NCBI GenBank assembly: GCA_900317795.1
Contig: ONIF01000147.1
Coordinates: 1-5,454, forward strand
Direction: 5' to 3'
From: an uncultured Eubacteriales bacterium
Lineage (GTDB): Bacteria; Bacillota; Clostridia; Oscillospirales; Acutalibacteraceae
DNA: 5,454 nt
Below the pieces are notes generated by a model. The model saw nothing but the letters and a program-made list of their open reading frames with translations. It was not told the DNA's origin and did no database searches. This document shows positions 1 through 5,373 of this stretch, one piece after another. The first letter of the stretch is position 1. Every line of letters starts with the position of its first letter. The position numbers and the translations under genes are program-made.

Positions 1-19
1 GTGCATTCTGGGGAGTTTT
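1..19. repeat. 19-bp direct repeat, left copy
   Basis: These 19 bases are identical to 298-316, and weaker similarity continues for about 50 bp. They encode the TPQNA end of a repeated Pro/Gln-rich linker segment in the Dabb/zinc-ribbon protein. The copy lies at the window edge, just past the zinc ribbon, so the linker resumes after the ribbon. Confidence 0.7.
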
Positions 20-1321
20 GGCAGGAGTTCTTGTTGACATTCTCTGAGGAGCAGACTGTTGAGGTGCAGGCTGATATGTCATGGGTGCGGTAGGAGTATC
101 ATCACCGAAATCAAAAGGTTTTACTTCACCGCAGCCGCAAGTGCCTACATAGTTCGGCATAACCTTACCGCAGTTCGGGCAAGTCCATACATCTGCACGC
201 TGTTCAAGCGGAGTAACTTCAACATCAATCTTCTTTTTGCCAAATGCATTGGTTGTTTCTTTTATTTTTGAATGTTCGGTAGAAACAGGGTTTACCTGTG
301 CATTCTGGGGAGTTTTAGGAGGGGTTGCAGAAGTTCTTTGAGGTGCAGCAGGCTGAACGGTTCTTGTGCGAGGTTTAGGCTGAGTTTTAGGAGTGGTCGG
401 AGCTGAAACAGGAGTTGAAACAGGTGTGTCATTCAAAGGCATATTTGAAGCCGATGGCTGAGAGTATCCACCGAAGCTGTACGATGAAGAGTCGGGATTG
501 AATTTCATTGGAGCAGCAGGGGGGACATAGCTGAAATCAATAGGTTCAAGAGGCTGAGCATAGTTTTTATCAGCCTGGTCGTTGAGGTCATTTTCAAATT
601 TGGTTTTCTTACTTGCAGTTTGTCCTTGAGCCTTTATGAAAGAGAGGTCGGGAGCTTGATAAGTCTGAGAATCGGCAGTATTTTCATTAAGCTGTTCTTC
701 TGTTTTGATTTGAGGGTTGTAGCCTTGAACAGACGGCTGAACATCTTGGAATTGCTGAGAGAAGTCCTCTGTAACAGAGTTTGTGTCAGTCTGTATATTC
801 GGGAGAGAGGACTGAGCAGAGCCTGTATTTATTTCCACGCCAAAAGGATTGGCAGGAGTTTCCACTGTAATTTCGGGAGCTTTGGGAGTTTCCGAAACAA
901 CAGGAGTTTCAACCGCAATTTCGGGAGCCTTGGGAGTTTCCGAAACGACAGGAGTTTCAACTGCAATTTCGGGAGCAGTTGTAGCTTCAACGGGAATTTC
1001 CGTAGGCTCTGTTGCAGAAGCCATGGTGCTTTCAAAGAAATAATCCGCACAAGCACGGTCAACAGTCACCTGAGAGATAAATTCCTTGCACTTAACGTGT
1101 TCGGGGTGAGTTTGATAGTATTTGAGTGCAGAGGGATTTGTAAAGCTTGCATAAAGAACTACATCATAATCAGATGAGTTGTTGAAGTTATAGCCGACTT
1201 CAATGCTGATAAGTCCCTCGATTTTGCCGACAAGGGATTTGAGCATATCAATCATGCAGTCAATATTTTTTTGTTTTTCGGCATTGTCTTTAACCTTCCA
1301 AAAGACTATGTGTTTAACCAT
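1..1321 (-). CDS. Dabb-domain protein with Pro-rich repeat linker and zinc ribbon (3' end beyond window)
   Basis: The frame is open from ATG at 1321 to the left window edge: 440 codons, no stop, so the C-terminus is missing. The start has a consensus AGGAGG (1332-1337) 10 nt upstream and its own promoter. Residues 1-99 match the Dabb (stress-responsive A/B barrel) family: MVKHIVFWKV start, central SIEVGYNF and DYDVVLYASF strands, and the family-typical YQTHPEHVK (H72, H75). Dabb domains are small dimeric ferredoxin-like barrels; most have no known reaction. Residues about 100-370 are a low-complexity Pro/Thr/Ala/Gln/Glu linker, probably disordered, with 16-residue tandem repeats at 116-156 and a repeated APQR...KTPQNA segment at 326-341 and 424-440. 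Residues 381-397 form a compact Cys4 knuckle (C381-x2-C384-x10-C395-x-C397), likely a structural zinc ribbon. No signal peptide or membrane segment is visible, so it is probably cytoplasmic. Family assignment is confident for the N-terminus; the role of the whole protein is unknown. Confidence 0.85.
   Translation of the reverse strand, partial: MVKHIVFWKVKDNAEKQKNIDCMIDMLKSLVGKIEGLISIEVGYNFNNSSDYDVVLYASFTNPSALKYYQTHPEHVKCKEFISQVTVDRACADYFFESTMASATEPTEIPVEATTAPEIAVETPVVSETPKAPEIAVETPVVSETPKAPEITVETPANPFGVEINTGSAQSSLPNIQTDTNSVTEDFSQQFQDVQPSVQGYNPQIKTEEQLNENTADSQTYQAPDLSFIKAQGQTASKKTKFENDLNDQADKNYAQPLEPIDFSYVPPAAPMKFNPDSSSYSFGGYSQPSASNMPLNDTPVSTPVSAPTTPKTQPKPRTRTVQPAAPQRTSATPPKTPQNAQVNPVSTEHSKIKETTNAFGKKKIDVEVTPLEQRADVWTCPNCGKVMPNYVGTCGCGEVKPFDFGDDTPTAPMTYQPAPQQSAPQRMSTRTPAKTPQNA
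298..316. repeat. 19-bp direct repeat, right copy
   Basis: This copy is identical to 1-19. On the minus strand it encodes the end of APQRTSATPPKTPQNA (residues 326-341), which recurs as APQRMSTRTPAKTPQNA (424-440) with one residue inserted. The two copies flank the Cys4 knuckle, which suggests duplication of a linker module. Confidence 0.7.
854..976. repeat. 48-bp in-frame tandem repeat, about 2.6 units
   Basis: Two full 48-bp units (929-976 and 881-928) and a partial third (854-880) lie in frame within the minus-strand Dabb gene. Each full unit encodes APEIAVETPVVSETPK. The two full units differ at only three bases, all synonymous (Lys, Val and Ala codons). The partial unit carries one Ala-to-Thr change. 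It is a coding minisatellite that lengthens an acidic Pro/Val/Glu/Thr linker directly after the Dabb domain. Confidence 0.9.
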
Positions 1322-1396
1322 TGTAAAAAAGCCTCCTGTAAAATAAGATTTGTAAAAATAAACAATAAAGCATACCCTTACATTGTATTTATATTG

Positions 1397-1425
1397 ATTT
1401 TAGCACATTTGAAAGTTATAATCAA
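1397..1425 (-). promoter_or_regulatory. Sigma-A-type promoter for the Dabb gene
   Basis: On the minus strand TTGATT (1425-1420) and TAAAAT (1402-1397) are separated by exactly 17 nt, and TGC directly before the -10 gives an extended -10 element. It would start transcription near 1390, leaving a leader of about 70 nt that contains the AGGAGG site. It lies just downstream of the preceding gene's terminator, so the Dabb gene appears to be transcribed independently. Confidence 0.6.
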
Positions 1426-1444
1426 TAAAAAAGTCAAAAAAATT

Positions 1445-1481
1445 AAAAAAAAGTGTCCGACATGGCTCACCATGCGGACAC
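1445..1481 (-). terminator. Rho-independent terminator of the DUF6465-like gene
   Basis: On the minus strand a stem pairs 1481-1475 and 1474-1470 with 1465-1461 and 1459-1453. This is 12 bp with a single bulged base at 1460 and a 4-nt loop (1466-1469). It is followed at once by eight T (1452-1445) and a further T-rich stretch. It begins 22 nt after the TGA at 1503-1505, as expected for an intrinsic terminator. Confidence 0.9.
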
Positions 1482-1502
1482 GGAATATTTTAAATAAGAA
1501 AA

Positions 1503-1823
1503 TCAGACTTCAACAGGAGTTTCCTGAGCGTTGCCATCTACAACATAGTAAGCCTTGTTGTTTTCGGGCTGATAGTAGATGTTAATGGTTTCAATGTTAT
1601 CAGCTTTGCCGTTAGCCTTGCAAGCTTCCTTAACAGCTTCAATAAGGTCTTTTACAGCGACATTCTTGTCGAGGTATTCAACAACAACATTAACTTCCGG
1701 CTCTTTAGCTTTTGCAGGCTTTTTAACAGCAGTTTTCTTGGCAGCCTTAACTTCTTCTTTTACTTCTTCTTTAACTTCTGTGGTTTCAACTGCAACATCA
1801 GCAGCTTTCTTTGCTCTTGGCAT
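1503..1823 (-). CDS. DUF6465-like small protein with charged N-terminal tail (106 aa)
   Basis: The protein starts MPRAKKAADV and ends at TGA 1505-1503. Residues 1-42 are a Lys/Ala/Glu/Val tail with repeated VKEE and KKPAKAK motifs and no hydrophobic core, so probably disordered. Residues 43-97 look like a small alpha/beta domain: strand VNVVVEYLDKNV, helix VKDLIEAVKEACKANG, then ETINIYYQPENNKAYYVVDG. This pattern (a VKDLIEAVKEA-type helix followed by INIYYQPEN-KAYYVV) resembles the DUF6465 proteins common in Clostridia; the name comes from memory and is moderately sure. The function is unknown and there is no signal peptide. The tail superficially resembles histone H1-like proteins, but the folded domain does not. 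I prefer this start to the upstream in-frame ATG at 1871 because it has AGAGGG 8 nt upstream, and because the extra 16 residues would fall in the leader of a perfect promoter. The gene has its own promoter and terminator and looks monocistronic and strongly expressed. Confidence 0.85.
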   Translation of the reverse strand: MPRAKKAADVAVETTEVKEEVKEEVKAAKKTAVKKPAKAKEPEVNVVVEYLDKNVAVKDLIEAVKEACKANGKADNIETINIYYQPENNKAYYVVDGNAQETPVEV

Positions 1824-1831
1824 GATAAAAT

Positions 1832-1837
1832 CCCTCT
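1832..1837 (-). promoter_or_regulatory. Ribosome binding site deciding the 106-aa start
   Basis: AGAGGG on the minus strand lies 8 nt before the ATG at 1823. The alternative ATG at 1871 has no purine-rich site in front of it. Confidence 0.7.
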
Positions 1838-1907
1838 TTCTGATAAAATATAGTAGATTGCTTATATACACGGGGCATTAAGATTTTTTTGCTTGCCCTA
1901 TGGTTAG

Positions 1908-1936
1908 ATTATAAACCCTTTTATGCAGTTTGTCAA
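1908..1936 (-). promoter_or_regulatory. Perfect-consensus sigma-A promoter for the DUF6465-like gene
   Basis: On the minus strand TTGACA (1936-1931) and TATAAT (1913-1908) match consensus at all 12 positions, with an optimal 17-nt spacer (1930-1914). The predicted start is near 1901, giving a 5' leader of about 78 nt. No operator palindrome overlaps it, so strong constitutive expression is the simplest reading. Confidence 0.9.
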
Positions 1937-2058
1937 ATAAAAGATGTCAATTTATATAGCAAATAAACAAAAAACGGTTACTTATCCAAAACAAAGGAAT
2001 TTTTTTCCAAAATATTGTTAATTATAACCATAGTAAAAGCGTGATAAACAGGGGAAAA

Positions 2059-2064
2059 TATAAT
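2059..2064 (+). promoter_or_regulatory. Possible -10 element for the glycine-zipper miniprotein
   Basis: A perfect TATAAT lies in an A-rich stretch 16 nt before the Shine-Dalgarno site of the miniprotein gene. No recognisable -35 sits at 16-18 nt, nor is there an extended TG. It is the best candidate in the divergent intergenic region (1824-2092) but could be chance in AT-rich DNA. Nothing else was seen there apart from the minus-strand promoter. Confidence 0.25.
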
Positions 2065-2079
2065 CAAGTAAAGCAAAAA

Positions 2080-2085
2080 GGGGGG
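2080..2085 (+). promoter_or_regulatory. G-run Shine-Dalgarno site favouring the GTG start
   Basis: GGGGGG preceded by AA lies 7 nt before GTG 2093, an ideal spacing. The in-frame ATG at 2108 has only AAAGGA 4 nt upstream, which is too close to be ideal. This argues for the GTG start, though re-initiation at ATG 2108 remains possible. Confidence 0.5.
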
Positions 2086-2092
2086 AAAAATT

Positions 2093-2272
2093 GTGGGAAA
2101 GGATACAATGACGACATTAAAAAGTGTAGGAGCAGGACTTGTAGCAGGAATGATGTTTGGTTTTGTAAGTTCTGTAATGATGAATGACAGTCGCAAGAGC
2201 AAGAGAAAGGCTAATAAAGCGATAAACACTGTTGAAAGCATTCTTGAGGGAATGCAGGAAATATTTAAATAA
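2093..2272 (+). CDS. Small glycine-zipper membrane protein (59 aa)
   Basis: The frame runs from GTG 2093 to TAA 2270-2272. An alternative ATG at 2108 would give 54 aa. Residues 1-10 are polar. Residues 12-30 form one glycine-rich hydrophobic segment with a GxxxGxxxG zipper (G15, G19, G23) and several Met. Residues 31-42 are strongly basic (NDSRKSKRKANK), and 43-59 look like an amphipathic helix ending in MQEIFK. The layout (short head, glycine-zipper membrane helix, basic stop-transfer, amphipathic tail) recalls YtxH-like and other small Firmicutes membrane proteins; I recognise no named family. The basic side should stay in the cytoplasm. The gene is supported by a Shine-Dalgarno site, an in-frame stop and a strong terminator 5 nt downstream. 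Its function is unknown. Oligomerisation or helix packing in the membrane is an inference from the zipper. Confidence 0.7.
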   Translation: MGKDTMTTLKSVGAGLVAGMMFGFVSSVMMNDSRKSKRKANKAINTVESILEGMQEIFK

Positions 2273-2276
2273 TGGG

Positions 2277-2320
2277 AAATCTCCTGCGGAACATTCAAAG
2301 TTTCCGTGGGAGATTTTTTT
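2277..2320 (+). terminator. Strong rho-independent terminator after the miniprotein gene
   Basis: Bases 2277-2291 pair with 2302-2316 as a 15-bp stem with two internal G-U wobbles (2285-2286 against 2307-2308). The loop is 10 nt and a run of seven T (2314-2320) overlaps the stem base. It starts 5 nt after the TAA and separates the miniprotein from the ABC gene. Confidence 0.9.
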
Positions 2321-2352
2321 GAAAAAAGCGAAATAAGTTATATATTTTCGTC

Positions 2353-2381
2353 TTGAATTATGTAAGTGGTTATGTTATTAT
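2353..2381 (+). promoter_or_regulatory. Candidate sigma-A promoter for the ABC transporter gene
   Basis: TTGAAT (2353-2358) and TATTAT (2376-2381) are 17 nt apart, with TGT directly before the -10 (extended -10). It lies after the upstream terminator and would start near 2388, giving a leader of about 165 nt. No inverted-repeat operator is evident next to it. Confidence 0.5.
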
Positions 2382-2420
2382 TTTGTTGATATATTGGAAA
2401 TGATAGCGTGAGATACGATA

Positions 2421-2564
2421 TTGAAAAATTTAATAAAAAAAATGCTGTGTGCAGTGGTGACGGTTTTGATTGTTTGGGAATTGCTTTCATGCTGTACATT
2501 TGTGGTGTTTTCATTCGGCAAGAGAAAATCTGAATATAAAGGAGAAATTATATGTTACAAATAA
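2421..2564 (+). other. Possible hydrophobic leader peptide ORF overlapping the ABC start
   Basis: An open frame from TTG 2421 (or ATG 2442) to TAA 2562-2564 would encode 47 (or 40) residues. It has a signal-like layout: MKNLIKKM, then a hydrophobic CAVVTVLIVWELLSCCTF stretch, then a basic end. It reads through the ABC gene's Shine-Dalgarno site and ends 13 nt inside that gene in another frame, a geometry that could couple translation. Neither start has a convincing Shine-Dalgarno site. A second short frame (GTG 2408 to TGA 2531) overlaps it. It may be a regulatory leader, a gene remnant or chance. Confidence 0.2.
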
Positions 2565-5230
2565 AAAATGTTTCCAAAAAGTACAAAACAGGTGAACTTG
2601 TTCAAATGGCACTTGATGATGTAAGCCTGAATTTGAGGGACAGCGAGTTTATTTCAATTTTAGGTCCAAGTGGTTCGGGAAAGACTACACTTTTAAATAT
2701 AATAGGCGGTCTTGACAGATACGACAGCGGTGATTTGATAATAGACGGCATTTCGACAAAAAAGTATAACTCGAAGGCATGGGACAGTTACAGAAATCAC
2801 TCCATAGGATTTGTGTTTCAAAGCTATAATCTTATCCCGCACCAGACGGTACTTTCAAATGTAGAGCTTGCTCTCACAATAAGCGGAATAAAGAAAAATA
2901 AAAGAAAGCAAATGGCTATTGACGCACTCAAAGAAGTAGGTCTTGAAGAACATTTGCATAAACGCCCCAATCAGCTTTCGGGAGGTCAGATGCAGAGAGT
3001 AGCTATTGCCCGTGCATTGGTGAATGACCCGAAAATCCTCCTTGCAGATGAGCCGACAGGTGCACTTGATACCGAAACGGGCATACAGGTAATGGAGATA
3101 CTGAAAAAGGTTGCGGAAAAACGTCTTGTAGTGATGGTAACGCATAATCCCGAACTTGCCGAGCAGTACTCTACAAGAATAGTTCGCCTAAAAGACGGAA
3201 AAATCACAGGTGACAGCAATCCCTTTGAGGTGGAGGAAAAAGAAGAAAATAATGAAAAAGTAGTCACTTTCGGCAAGTCGAAAATGTCATTTTTGACCTC
3301 TCTTTTGCTCAGCTTCAACAATCTGAGAACGAAAAAGGCGAGAACTATTATCACATCTGTTGCAGGCTCGATAGGCATAATAGGCATTGCGTTGATACTT
3401 GCTTTGTCAAATGGCGTGAATGAATATATAAGTGTCGTACAGCGTGAAACAATGGAAAGCTATCCTATTATGATAGACGGTTCTACATACGATTACAGCG
3501 ATTATTTTGACCATATAGACAATGCGGAAAGAGTTGAAACCGAACAGGTCAACGGCTCTATTACACCCGTTGTTGAAGACTATGACAGCGATTATTATTA
3601 TACGCCTAAGGAGAAGAAGAATAATCTTTCAAAATTTTTGAAATTCTTGAATGCTCCCGAAAACAATCTTGATGAGTACATAGGCACAGGCTCGATAATA
3701 CCCGTTTTTAACACGCATTTTTTCACTTATTCAACGGATAAAACAGGCAAGCTTATCAATACCGAAGGCACAGGAGATTTTAGGTATTCTTACTATTACG
3801 GAAATGACAGTTTTTCTGCACTTGCTCAGGGCAGGGATTCTGTTATAAGTAAAAAAAATATGGAATCGTATGAAGTTTTATATGGTTCTTGGCCTCAGGA
3901 GGAAGATGAATGTGTCATTATGACGGATTCGTCCGGAGGTATCTCAGCGGAGAACCTTGCAAAGCTGGGTTACTATACAAGTGAAGAACTTGAAGAAATG
4001 CTGAATAACAGGTCGATTGCAAAGGATAAAGCAATCAGTTATGAAGAAATGTGCAAAAAGGAATTTATTGTTTTGCCCAATGCATACAAGTATGAAAAAA
4101 ACAGCAATGGCTATTTTGGTTTTATAGAGGACAGTTCGGAAAAAGTGACGGAAATTGTAGAAAAATACGGAATAAAGCTGAAAGTGACGGGAATTGTCAA
4201 ACCCCTTCCCTCAAAAAGTACAAGTTCCATGCTTTTAGGTATGTATAACTCCTCATCACCTCTTGTGGGATACACATATAAATTGACCGATAAAATTATA
4301 AAGCTGTCGGAAACATCTCCTATTGTTGAAGCACAGTTTCAATCAGAGGATAAAAGCGTCATCAACGGAGTAATATTTGAGAACGGTGAAAACAAACATG
4401 AAGTTGCGGAAAGTATGCGTGTATGGGTGAAAGGCTGGGATAATGAACAAAAACTGGAGTATAAAGACTATATTTCATCACCTGTTACGTCTATCGTAGG
4501 CGGAAACAAAATGACAGATGAAGCATTTGTCAAGTTTTTTGATAAGTGGGTAGATTCTCAGTCAGATGAAGATGTAGTAACATGGGGAAAATTTTATTGT
4601 GCACTGTTTACTACCATGCAGGACACGCTTGAAAGTGTGGGTTACTGCAATGCAGATGAGCCGTCACAGCTTGTCATATATCCCGATACATTTGAGGGAA
4701 AGCAGGGGATAATGAAACTGCTTTCGGAATATAACAGTATATCCGACGAAAACGATAAAATAGAATATACCGATTATATAGAAGAACTTACAAAACAGAT
4801 AGCCTCTATCATAGATACCGTTTCGGGAATACTGATTGCATTTGTAGCAGTATCTTTGGTGGTATCGTGTATCATGATAGGAATTATCACGCATATTTCC
4901 GTTTTGGAAAGAACCAAGGAAATAGGCATATTGAGAGCACTCGGTGCGTCAAGAGGAAACATTGCACAGGTATTCAATGCGGAAACATTTATTATCGGTG
5001 CATTGTCGGGTATTATAGGTATCATTGCAGCAATGCTGTTGTGCATACCTGCAAATGCGATTATCAATTCCATGGGGCTGACGGAGGGCATTGCAATCAA
5101 TGCGTCTGTTCCTTTCATGCCTGCATTGATACTGGTAGGCATAAGCATTATTATAACAGTAATCGGTGGATTGATACCAGCGTCTGCGGCTTCCAGAAAA
5201 GACCCTGTTATTGCACTCAGAACAGAATAA
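2552..5230 (+). CDS. Fused ABC transporter ATPase/permease, MacB-FtsX type (892 aa)
   Basis: Residues 1-222 are a complete LolD/MacB-type ATPase: Walker A GPSGSGKT (38-45), Q-loop Q90, signature LSGGQ (142-146), Walker B ILLADE (162-167), D-loop ALD (171-173) and H-loop H198. An acidic linker (226-237) leads to TM1 (about 264-287). A large extracytoplasmic domain (about 288-752) follows, then three C-terminal TM segments (about 754-778, 811-833, 856-878). The FtsX hallmark ERTKEIGILRALGAS is at 786-800, and the chain ends ASRKDPVIALRTE. The order NBD, TM1, ectodomain, TM2-4 matches MacB, a type VII 'mechanotransmission' ABC protein that would act as a homodimer. The ectodomain is about 465 residues, roughly twice the size I recall for MacB, so the ligand may differ. 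Substrate is unknown; peptide or antibiotic efflux, or cell-envelope signalling, are the usual family roles. No BceRS-like two-component genes are in view. AAAGGAG lies 7 nt before the ATG, and an intrinsic terminator follows. All catalytic motifs are intact. Confidence 0.95.
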   Translation: MLQIKNVSKKYKTGELVQMALDDVSLNLRDSEFISILGPSGSGKTTLLNIIGGLDRYDSGDLIIDGISTKKYNSKAWDSYRNHSIGFVFQSYNLIPHQTVLSNVELALTISGIKKNKRKQMAIDALKEVGLEEHLHKRPNQLSGGQMQRVAIARALVNDPKILLADEPTGALDTETGIQVMEILKKVAEKRLVVMVTHNPELAEQYSTRIVRLKDGKITGDSNPFEVEEKEENNEKVVTFGKSKMSFLTSLLLSFNNLRTKKARTIITSVAGSIGIIGIALILALSNGVNEYISVVQRETMESYPIMIDGSTYDYSDYFDHIDNAERVETEQVNGSITPVVEDYDSDYYYTPKEKKNNLSKFLKFLNAPENNLDEYIGTGSIIPVFNTHFFTYSTDKTGKLINTEGTGDFRYSYYYGNDSFSALAQGRDSVISKKNMESYEVLYGSWPQEEDECVIMTDSSGGISAENLAKLGYYTSEELEEMLNNRSIAKDKAISYEEMCKKEFIVLPNAYKYEKNSNGYFGFIEDSSEKVTEIVEKYGIKLKVTGIVKPLPSKSTSSMLLGMYNSSSPLVGYTYKLTDKIIKLSETSPIVEAQFQSEDKSVINGVIFENGENKHEVAESMRVWVKGWDNEQKLEYKDYISSPVTSIVGGNKMTDEAFVKFFDKWVDSQSDEDVVTWGKFYCALFTTMQDTLESVGYCNADEPSQLVIYPDTFEGKQGIMKLLSEYNSISDENDKIEYTDYIEELTKQIASIIDTVSGILIAFVAVSLVVSCIMIGIITHISVLERTKEIGILRALGASRGNIAQVFNAETFIIGALSGIIGIIAAMLLCIPANAIINSMGLTEGIAINASVPFMPALILVGISIIITVIGGLIPASAASRKDPVIALRTE

Positions 5231-5234
5231 AAAA

Positions 5235-5282
5235 GAGTGGAGTGCAAAGCAGAGAGTGGAGTGTGGAGAGTGGAGAGTGAAG
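5235..5282. repeat. GAGTGGAG/TGGAGAG purine-rich repeat cluster
   Basis: GAGTGGAGTG occurs at 5235-5244 and 5254-5263, followed by TGGAGAG in tandem (5264-5277). The tract is almost pure purine plus T on the plus strand. Its last 14 bases (5269-5282) are the exact reverse complement of 5341-5354. It contributes the left arm of the ABC gene's terminator. Confidence 0.75.
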
Positions 5283-5307
5283 TGTTTCTTCACCCTCCGC
5301 TTTTTTT
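5270..5307 (+). terminator. Rho-independent terminator of the ABC transporter gene
   Basis: GTGGAG-A-GTGAAG (5270-5282) pairs with CTTCAC-C-CTCCGC (5288-5300): 12 pairs including one G-U, one central A-C mismatch and a 5-nt loop. Seven T (5301-5307) follow directly. It starts about 40 nt after the TAA at 5228-5230. Confidence 0.85.
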
Positions 5308-5315
5308 ATTGAGCG

Positions 5316-5356
5316 AAAAAAAGTGGAAAGTGAAATAACGCTTCACTCTCCACTTT
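5316..5356 (-). terminator. Terminator of the minus-strand gene entering from the right
   Basis: Bases 5320-5334 pair with 5342-5356: 14 pairs, one A-C mismatch (5328/5348) and a 7-nt loop. Read on the minus strand it is followed by seven T (5322-5316), and it begins 17 nt after the TAA of the gene at 5374. It faces the ABC terminator, so the two converging transcripts are insulated from each other. Confidence 0.8.
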
Positions 5357-5373
5357 CAACTCTCCACACTTTT

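Noticed and set aside
854..976. Possible CRISPR array
   Set aside because: The 48-bp units are directly adjacent with no unique spacers, and they are in frame within a coding region.
620..1177. Plus-strand 185-codon frame with GSFGSFRN-type repeats, and the shorter frames at 59-271, 829-1062 and 849-1043
   Set aside because: All lie inside the well-supported minus-strand Dabb gene. Their repetitive look comes from the 48-bp repeat read in the wrong frame, and they lack ribosome binding sites and family matches.
1271..1585. Plus-strand 104-codon frame
   Set aside because: It crosses the start of the Dabb gene, its promoter and a terminator, and runs antisense into the DUF6465-like gene. The translation is Lys/Ile low-complexity.
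1503..1871. 122-residue version of the DUF6465-like protein starting at ATG 1871
   Set aside because: It has no Shine-Dalgarno site, and the added residues do not resemble the family start. The MPRAKK start at 1823 has AGAGGG at good spacing.
1579..1881. Plus-strand hydrophobic Ser/Thr/Leu frame
   Set aside because: It is the antisense of the Lys/Glu/Ala codons of the DUF6465-like gene; hydrophobicity is the expected artefact.
1978..2298. Minus-strand 106-codon hydrophobic frame
   Set aside because: It begins inside the terminator stem and is antisense to the miniprotein gene. There is no ribosome binding site, and its hydrophobicity reflects AT-rich antisense codons.
2855..3387. Two minus-strand frames (2855-3145 and 2986-3387)
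   Set aside because: They are antisense shadows of the ATPase domain, whose motifs on the plus strand are unambiguous.
4664..5293. Frames in the 3' part of the ABC gene (4664-4894 minus, 4774-5247 minus, 4867-5280 plus, 4949-5293 minus)
   Set aside because: They overlap the FtsX-type permease end, whose conserved ERTKEIGILRALGAS motif fixes the true frame. Cys/Tyr/His-rich translations are typical of wrong-frame reading.
5235..5356. Terminal inverted repeats of a mobile element
   Set aside because: No transposase or target-site duplication is seen, and each repeat arm fits a terminator with a T-tract at the end of a gene.
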